A program made the translations under genes and the position numbers. Shown here piece by piece: positions 56,919 through 64,000 of a stretch of DNA of 64,000 nt. Position 1 is the first letter of the stretch; every line of letters begins with the position of its first letter. The stretch is from Chlorella sorokiniana. Taxonomy: Eukaryota > Chlorophyta > Trebouxiophyceae > Chlorellales > Chlorellaceae. The DNA lies in NCBI GenBank assembly GCA_025917655.1, contig CP084613.1, positions 4,404,001-4,468,000 on the forward strand. Reading direction: 5' to 3'. A model generated the notes under the pieces. It saw nothing but the letters and a program-made list of their open reading frames with translations, was not told the DNA's origin and searched no databases.

Positions 56919-59900
56919 TCACACGGTGTCGATGCCCTCCGTCTTCTGGCGCTCCTGCACCAGGAGCGTGGCCTGGGCGACCGCATCCGCCAGGTTGACG
57001 TGCACGTTGCTGCGCCCAATCTTGCGGTCCAGGTTGGCGCGCTTGAGGGCCAGCAGGATCTGCGAGGGAAGGCGGGGAGGGCAGTGGTGAGCTTCGGGGG
57101 GTGGGCCCCAACGCATTACAGGGCCGCCAAAAGGCCTTGCACGCTTCGTGGGAGGGTGCATCGTCGGGGGCAGCCAGCCCAGCATGCATGCAACTAGAGC
57201 CGGGCCGCCGTTTGCTCGCAGCAGCTCCCGCTGGGCGGGGGAGTCAGGGGGTCACCTGGGTGGAGGGGTTGCCCAGCACCAGCCGGATGCCCTGCTTCTT
57301 CAGGTCGTCCACAAGGTCATCCAGGAAGTGGATGCCGGTGGCGTCCACGTCTGCTCGAGGGGGAGGGGAGAGGGAGGAAGATCAGAAGGGGCCGGAAGAT
57401 CAGCCTTGTCAAGAGGGCGCCGGCACGAGAAGCGGGGCCAGGCCGTGGGTGGGAGGGTTTCCGTGTGTGGATGGCCCGCAGCCAGAGGGCTTCCGGCTCG
57501 CAAGGCGCTGCGAGCGGCAGGCAAGCGCCTGTTTTCTGCAAGCTCGGGTGGGCTCCCGGGGGCGTAGGCTCACCGGTGACGGGCGCCAGGTCGACGACGA
57601 CTGCGCGGATGGGGGTGCCGGCCTGCTTGCCCTGCGCGCGGCCCTGCTTGATGGCGGCGCTCACAAACTCCTTGATGCCCTCGATGTTGAAAAACTGTGA
57701 GAGGGGGTGGGGGGGGGGGGGCAGGGGTGTGAGGGGGTGCATGGGCTGCCGAGGGTGTGCCAGCTCAGCATGTGCGCCAGTGACAAATGGGGCCACACCG
57801 GCACGCGCGGGAGCTGCCTGCCTGCCGCACTCACCAGCAGCGGGGCGTCCACGCGCAGCACAAACACGCCGGGGGTCTCCTCTGCCTCGGGGTACTGCTT
57901 GGTGGAGCGGTAGATGGAGGAGTTGGGCAGGCGGCCCAGGGGGTGATGCGGGGGAAGGCAACCTTGTAGATGACCACCAGCAGTGAGAGGCCTGGAGGGG
58001 GTGGTGGTGGGGGGGGATTATTCAACGACTGTTCAACAAGGAACACTCAGCTGAGCCCGGCTCTGGCAAGGACACCTCAACCACCCAAACCATCCTGCTG
58101 CAGCCCAGCCCTCTGCTGGCTCACCCACGCCCACGGCGATGCCGATCTCCACGCCCGCAAACAGCACGGTGAGGAAGCACGCCACCCAGACGAGCCAGTC
58201 AAACTGCGGGACAGCGGGGGAGGCAGCTAGCAGGCAGGCGGGTCAGCTGGCAGCAGAGACTCCCTGCAAACACGTCAGTCATCTGCCCCACCGCCTAACA
58301 TCCCCCCCATCCCACACTGCCACATGCAAAAAGGCGCACCTTGTTGATGCGCCAGAGATAGAGGAACTCGGGCCAGTCGAACAGCTTCAGCACACCCACA
58401 ATGATGATGGCGCCCTGGACGTTCTGCAGGCAGGAAGGAAGAACCAGAGGTGAGCGGGGCGATGGGGGCGGAGGAGCGAGCGGGGTGGGAGGGCCGGCAA
58501 GGCATGCACCGCGTCGTTGCCGGCTGCAGCTCTGGCTTGCCTGGCTCATGTTGGTGAAGACTGGAAGGGGCCACGCGGTGCAGGGGAGGGAGGGGTGCGA
58601 AGAGGAATCAGCAAGAGCGCAAGGAGACATCGCAAAGAGACGGCGTGCGCATGCGGGAGGAGAGCGGGCACGCCCGACACACAGCCCCGGTCTTCCGCGT
58701 CAGCGCCTCACCTCCCGTCAGGCACAGCAGGGTGACCATCATGAGGACGCCGGTAGTGAGGCTGGCCAGCGGGGTCTTGGCGCTGCAGCGGCGGGCGGGG
58801 TTTGCAGGGTTAAGGCAGGTTAGCAGGCCGAGGGTTTGAACCCTTGCCCAGCCGAGGCTGCAGGCAGGCGGGTTGCCTTGGGAGTCGAGCAGCAGCAACA
58901 GAGCGGAGAGACGCCGCAAGCAGCAGCCACATGCAAGGCAGCCAAGCAAGGCAGCCAAGCAAGGCGGCCAAGCAAGCGGCTGTCCAGCCAGGCAAAGGAC
59001 AGGAAAGGAAGCCAGCCAGGCACGCACCCAACGGAGTTGTTGACGGCTGAGCGCGAGAAGGAGCCGGTGGTGGTGTAGCACTGGAACAGGGCGCCCACGA
59101 TGTTGGCGATGCCCAGGCCGCGCAGCTCCTGCGTGTAGTTCAGCTCGTAGCTGCGGGGGCCAAGGGAGGGGGATAGTTGAGATTGAGAAGTCGAGTGGGC
59201 AGCGCTTGAAACCGTGTGACCGGCGACCGCAACCCCTCGATGTTGCTCCTGCTGCCCCCAAACCTCCCAAACCACCCTTACACCAGCTCCGCCTGCTCAC
59301 TTGTTCACGCGGGCCAGGGCCTTGGCGATGGAGATGGACTCGCAGACGTCGATGAAGCAGATGAGGATGGCGAGCGTCATCTGGCGGCTGACGTTGAACA
59401 GCGGCAGCCACCAGGAGCCGGTGAAGTCCGGGAGGCCGGAGGGGATGCTGCCGATGGGCTTGATGTAGGGCTTGTCCTTGGGCTCGTACCTGGCGAGGGG
59501 CAGGGAGGCGGGTAGGAGGGTGGAGGGAGGGGGGTGCAGCAGGCGGCTGGAGGCGGGCTGCTCCGCATGCCGACCCAGCTAGACCTACTCCTTCACACAG
59601 GCGTGAACCTCACAGACCTGAGCAGCCACACACACCCAGGGAGAGTGAAAAATGCAAGGCAGCGCACCCACCAGTCGAAGATGTTCATCAGGGCGATGGA
59701 GATGACGCAGACGGTGAGGGGGCCGAGCGCCTTGAGCCAGAAGAGCCGCTTGTGGACGCCAGACAGGTACTGGAAGGCCAGCAGCAGGAAGATGAAGCTC
59801 ATGCCCATGGCAAACCTGCGAAACAGAAGAATTGCAGGAAAGTGAAGAGGGATGCTATGCATGGCGGCCGGCGCCGCCACCGATAGCGCCACCGCCGCTG

Positions 59901-60306
59901 GCCCCACTCACTCGCGCCACTTGAACTGGCCGAGGTTGGAGAAGATTTCTTCCAGGCCGTCTTGCAGGGTGTCGGTACTGCACGTAGGGAGAAATAGGCT
60001 GCCTGGCATCAATATCTGGCATGTGGGAGATGTGCGAGCGGCGACGGCAGGGGAGACGGCTGGCAGCGACAGCGGCTGGATGCGCAGAAGCTACAGAGGC
60101 AGCTACACTGCAGCAGCAGCTGGCTGCAGGCCGCACCGGGGATCTTCAAGCCCAAAATGTACTTGACCTGCAGAAAAATGCCAGTTGTGAGTGAGGGTCT
60201 GTGGGGGCGGCTGCAGCGGCGGCGGCGCCACACCCAGCGCACGTCAGGAGGGCCTCCCTGCCCCTCTGCTGGCTGACAGCCCTGTCTTGTGTCTTGTAAT
60301 ACTGTG

Positions 60307-60339
<33 letters not shown>

Positions 60340-62028
60340 AGAAAAGAGGAGGAAGACATTCTGGAGCCAGGCGGCGGCGGCACCTACCTGGGACAGGGCG
60401 ATGGTGATGGCTGCGCCGCTCATGAAGCCCGAGATCATGGCAGAGGAGAGGAAGTTGATGACCCAGCCTGGGGCAAAGACATGGAGGGAGGGGGATCAGG
60501 AGCGAGTAGCTGTTGTCTCAGGGAGCCCCCGCCCTTTCCCCCCTCCTCACGCGCACACACACACACCACACACACACACACAACACCCCCCACCCCCTCT
60601 TTGCCCCCATGAAGCAGCTGCATCAGGCCGGCTCACCCATGCGGAAGAGGCCAAAGGCGAAGTAGAGGCAGCCGGCGATGAAGGCGACCTGGATGGCGGC
60701 GTGGTTGTAGTTCATCTGGGCCTCTGGGTCGTCGGGCTTGTTGGGGTCGTCGTTGGTGGGCATGAAGTCGGAGAGGCCGTTGCCCAGCAGGGTGGAGGTG
60801 ACGGCCACGGGGCCCACCACCTGGGGGCGGGGGGCAGGGGCGGGCCGCATGTCGACCGGCGAGCATGTGGAGGCTCTCTGCTCAGCAGCGCGAGGCAGGC
60901 AGCCAGCCCCCCACCCCCCCCACCACCACCACCACCACCACCAGCAGCACACACACACCAGCTGCCGAGAGGTGCCGAAGAACGCGTAGACGATGCAGGG
61001 CACAAACGCGCCGTACAGGCCGTACACGTTGGGCAGGCCCGCCAGGTTGGCGTACGACATGCCTGCTCGGGTGGGAGGGGAGGGAAGAAGGGCGCAAAGG
61101 CAGGCTAAAAGACAGTGAAAGGCAGCAAGGCGTGGAAGGGAGGAAGGCCCCTCATCCATCCCTCAGGCCTGCACAGGCGGGTGAGTGTGCTGGTGCCAGG
61201 CGAGCAGCATCCGAGCGAGCACGCAGCAGAGGCGGCAAGGTCTTGGCGCATGGCGGGTGGCGGCGCCGCCGCACCTTGGGGGATGACCATAGCGCCGGTG
61301 GACAGGCCAGCAGCAACATCCCACTGCACGCAGGAAGGATCCAGAGAGAGCAGGGTGACCAGAACTGGAGGCCTGATCCTGTTGCGTTCCCGCAGAGGCG
61401 CTGCAGCAACGTGGGCACCAGCCAGCGCGGCCCAGCAGCGGCGCTGGCTAGCGTGCTGGGTCGCGGCCGCGCAGCATGAGGCGCCACCCCCGCGCCGCAC
61501 CAGCAGCCACTCCTTCCACTGGTAGGTGCGGATCCAGCCGAAGAAGGGGATGTAGTAGGAGAGCCAGGTGTACCAGGTCCAGCCCTCCGTCTCCCGGTGC
61601 CACCTGCAGCAGCAACGCGGGCAGCGGCAGGGGGCGGCGGCACGTGAGCCAGGGCCCTGGCAGGCAGCAAGGGGTGGCTAGCCACAGCTGCCTGCCGCCA
61701 GAAGCTGGCCAGGGCGTAGGGCTGGCGTGCGGGCGTGCGAGACTGCGGCGGGGCTGGGGCGGGCGGGGCCGCTGGCTGGCACGCGCATGCGTGCTGGCGG
61801 ATGGGGGCGGCTGGTGCGCATGCGGCCATTCTGGCGCCCGCGGCGACACTGGCACTCACTTGGTGCGCTCCGCATCAATCAGGCCGCGGACCTCCTCAAT
61901 GAGGGTCTGGTCGTGGACATCTGGCACGGTGTAGCCGCTCTGGCCCTTGCCATCAAAGGATCCAGAGGCTGTGGAGCCGCGGGGGCTGCCGCTGCTGGGG
62001 AGGCGTCAGGCGCCAAGCCGTGACCCAT
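56919..62028 (-). CDS. SLC26/SulP sulfate transporter with STAS domain (SULTR type)
   Basis: Plasma-membrane or organelle H+/sulfate-type anion transporter. Nineteen exons; the first is 62028-61860 and the last 57059-56919. Others include 61603-61501, 61062-60959, 60820-60637, 59815-59672, 59489-59301, 59150-59028, 58423-58340, 57991-57835, 57694-57574 and 57350-57256. Landmarks: [20 protein letters not shown] (SulP signature), [52 protein letters not shown] and [16 protein letters not shown]. The C-terminal STAS domain has [20 protein letters not shown]. About ten or more hydrophobic helices. Exon 13 is only 20 nt (58560-58541) and its intron starts with GC. A base is missing in runs near 61951, 60138 and 57934. 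The short N-terminus [11 protein letters not shown] lacks a clear transit peptide. Confidence 0.94.
58933..58978. repeat. Minisatellite (GCAAGGCAGCCAA) in transporter intron
   Basis: About four imperfect copies of a 12-13 bp unit inside the intron between the 59028 and 58782 exon borders. Confidence 0.75.
60307..60340. repeat. (CAA)n microsatellite in transporter intron
   Basis: Eleven CAA triplets (TTG on the transcribed strand) in the intron between exons 6 and 7, next to the exon 7 branch/acceptor side. Confidence 0.8.
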
Positions 62029-62394
62029 TGCTGCAGGAGGCTGCTCGCGCCGCCTGCACCGAGCGATAGGCGAGCAAACGCGTCGAAGAACGGGCCCGAA
62101 AGCCAGGAGACCCGTCGGCAGTGGGGCAAAAGATGCACGGTGGTGCGCCGCTGAGCCTGGCCAGCAGCCTCTGAAGCGCCTAGGATTGGGACGACCAACG
62201 CTTACCTGAGACTAAGATGATGAATCAGAGATGAACAGGATGAACAGGCATGCAGATCTCCGCATTCAGGGTACCAGTGTGCCTTCAAAAGCTGTTGCTG
62301 GAACGGTCTTGCCCATCTGCTTGCACTCCCGAGATGCTAGGACGACCGCCATCGGCCGCCTTCAGCCCAATTGCCGGGTTTAGATCGTGTAAAG
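62029..62394. promoter_or_regulatory. Shared divergent promoter region, sulfate transporter / four-helix membrane protein
   Basis: 366 bases between divergent ATGs. A CAG|GTAAGC donor-like site on the minus strand near 62206 could mark a non-coding first exon of the transporter. No sulfur-response element was identified. Confidence 0.45.
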
Positions 62395-63775
62395 ATGGCG
62401 GCGCTGCGGAACGCCCACTATGCTGGCGCCCTAGTTGCCCTGCAGGTGGGGTTGCGCGCACAAGCCCTGGGCAGGCCCGCAGCTCTTGCCTGTGGGTACC
62501 AGCAGCAGCATGAAAGCTGCGCAGCGGGGCGGCCCCAGCCGCAGCCTGGGCTCTCTCGGCGCTCTTGCTCCAGCGGCAGGGGTTCACAGCGCGCCCGCAG
62601 CGGCATGGTCCGCCGCGCGCCGCTCCCCCGATCTCGTGCCCCCATCTCCCCTCACGTCCTCCGCAGTTTGTCTTCCTGGCTGTTGTGGCCGGGGTGACCT
62701 CCACTAAGCTGGACACCTCGCAAGGCTGCTACCTGAACCTGCTGGGCGGCTCTGTTTGCGAGTGAGCGGCCGGGATCTGGCCCAGCCGCACCCATCTCCC
62801 CAGCGTGCATGCAGCTCCTGAGATCCAGGTTGCTGGCACAGCAGGAAGCGTGCTAGCCAGCGCCTCTCACTACGACCCCTGACCAACCCAGCTCCCAGCC
62901 TCCACATCTTCTCACCCAATCCTCCCAACCCACCACCCCTGCCTCCAGCTTCGCCTACGTCACCGCCGGCATGTGCGGCCTGTTTGCCCTGCTGCTGGGC
63001 GTGGGCGTCTTTCTGACGCTGCGCCAGCCGGACAACACCCCGGGCGTCTTCCTGCCCGCCATCTACGGCTCCCTGGGGCTCTTCACCGCCTCCTGGTGGC
63101 TGGTGGCCGCCATCACCTTCACCAGTGAGAGGCGGCAGGCGGCGAGCGGCCAGTGGCTGCCATCCGCTGGGGGACAAGCCGTCCGCTGGGGGATTACGCT
63201 GCTCATCCTTGATAGGAAGAATCCAAGCTTTGATTGACTGCAGTGCGGATTTGCTCAGCCCCCCCCGCCCCCGCCCGCCCATGGGCCTGGCCTGGCCAGG
63301 CCTTGCCCGCCAAACGTGCCCCAAACGCGCTCCCCCTGCTTCCCCCTGCAGTTCGCGGCGACCAGGCGTCCGACGACGGCCTCCCTTACGGTTCCGACCG
63401 CAACGCCGTCATCGCTTTCTCGTGGCTGAGCGCCATCGACGCCTTCTTCGTCTTTGTGCTTGTGGTGCACGACCGGTGTGACCCCCTCCCGGGCAGCTCC
63501 CTCTCCACTCACTAGAGCAACCACCGCCTTGCCGCTGGCGTACCCATGCTTGCACGCCCTGCGCAGCTGGGCGACCCGGCCCTCAGCAGCGTGCTTGCCT
63601 TGGCGTGTTCTGACAACACACTCCACAAACCGCTCCTCTCCAACACAGGGTCAAGTTCCGCCAGTGGCGGTACGCACAGGACCGCTCCAGGAGTGTGCTG
63701 GACCTGGAGGAGCAGGAGGAGTTCAAGAAGGCATACGTGGCGACTCAGGCGCTGGGCGCCACGCCCGTCGTGTGA
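62395..63775 (+). CDS. Four-transmembrane-helix protein, MARVEL/CASP-like layout
   Basis: Exons 62395-62445, 62667-62761, 62949-63124, 63352-63475 and 63649-63775 join in phase with no correction, giving about 190 residues. Hydrophobic helices: FVFLAVVAGVTSTKL region, YVTAGMCGLFALLLGVGVFL, GLFTASWWLVAAITF and FSWLSAIDAFFVFVLVVHDR. The C-terminus is charged and cytoplasmic-looking (EEQEEFKKAYVAT). Four helices, a short size and Trp-rich third helix fit MARVEL- or CASP-like membrane proteins, but no signature proves it. Divergent from the sulfate transporter; no functional link is shown. Confidence 0.75.
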
Positions 63776-64000
63776 CCACAGCGTGGGTCCTCGCCCCACC
63801 GCAGCACAGCGTGCATGGCGTGTCTCCAGCCGGCTTGAGCTCTGCTTCACCTGCGCCCAGGTCGCCTGTCTGCCCAAGGATACCCCCAGCCCCTGACCAA
63901 CCAACCCAGCAGGGCTACCAGCCCCTACGCTGGCATGACTGCCACGTTCTCACCCCCAACTCAACACATCCTCTGCCCCTTTGCCCTCGCTTCGTTAGCA
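63776..64000. other. 3' flank of the last gene
   Basis: 225 bases after the last stop up to the window edge. No poly(A) signal or further gene is seen. Confidence 0.4.

Noticed and set aside
1-64000. tRNA, rRNA, CRISPR arrays, insertion sequences, viral genes
   Set aside because: Looked for and not seen; no cloverleaf-type sequence, regular spacer array, transposase motif or viral protein was recognised.

Overview
The window looks like nuclear DNA of a green alga, most likely a Chlorella-type trebouxiophyte. The DNA is visibly very GC-rich, almost every gene is split by short introns, and four genes are followed by TGTAA, the usual chlorophyte poly(A) signal. The gene set is eukaryotic and plant-like: a chloroplast HMA1-type metal ATPase, a plant-order FAD synthase, an IPK2-type inositol kinase, a plant ABC1 kinase, a SULTR-type transporter and GCN5. 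The genus is inference. No rRNA, tRNA, CRISPR array or transposon was recognised.

Left part (1-20 kb): the 5' end of HMA1 (minus, running off the left edge), a small membrane protein, an AlkB-type alkane monooxygenase, ERH, UFD1, a secreted protein with a PHIDFHFY motif, PIGQ, and a protein with an HNH-like zinc motif. Middle (20-41 kb): a G3BP-like NTF2/RRM/RGG protein, a U1-type zinc-finger protein, the glucosidase II beta subunit, FAD synthase, and two related secreted trypsin-like proteases on either side of ribosomal protein L26. Right part (41-64 kb): an ABC1/ADCK atypical kinase, a nuclear SAP-like protein, the acetyltransferase GCN5, an inositol polyphosphate multikinase with a large insertion, a SLC26/SulP sulfate transporter with a STAS domain, and a four-helix membrane protein.

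Genes alternate strands, giving many divergent pairs with short shared promoters (183 to about 400 bp in several cases). They do not form one pathway. Themes are ER and secretory quality control (UFD1, glucosidase II beta, PIGQ), RNA and chromatin (ERH, G3BP-like, L26, GCN5), and transport.

Two technical points shape the annotation. First, more than half of the long genes need single-base frame corrections, nearly always at a run of C, G or T. Splice phases and domain matches agree once corrected, so these look like residual assembly indels rather than pseudogenes. Second, about six introns appear to start with GC instead of GT. Exon coordinates in the entries were worked out by hand from splice sites, reading phase and family similarity; no search was run.
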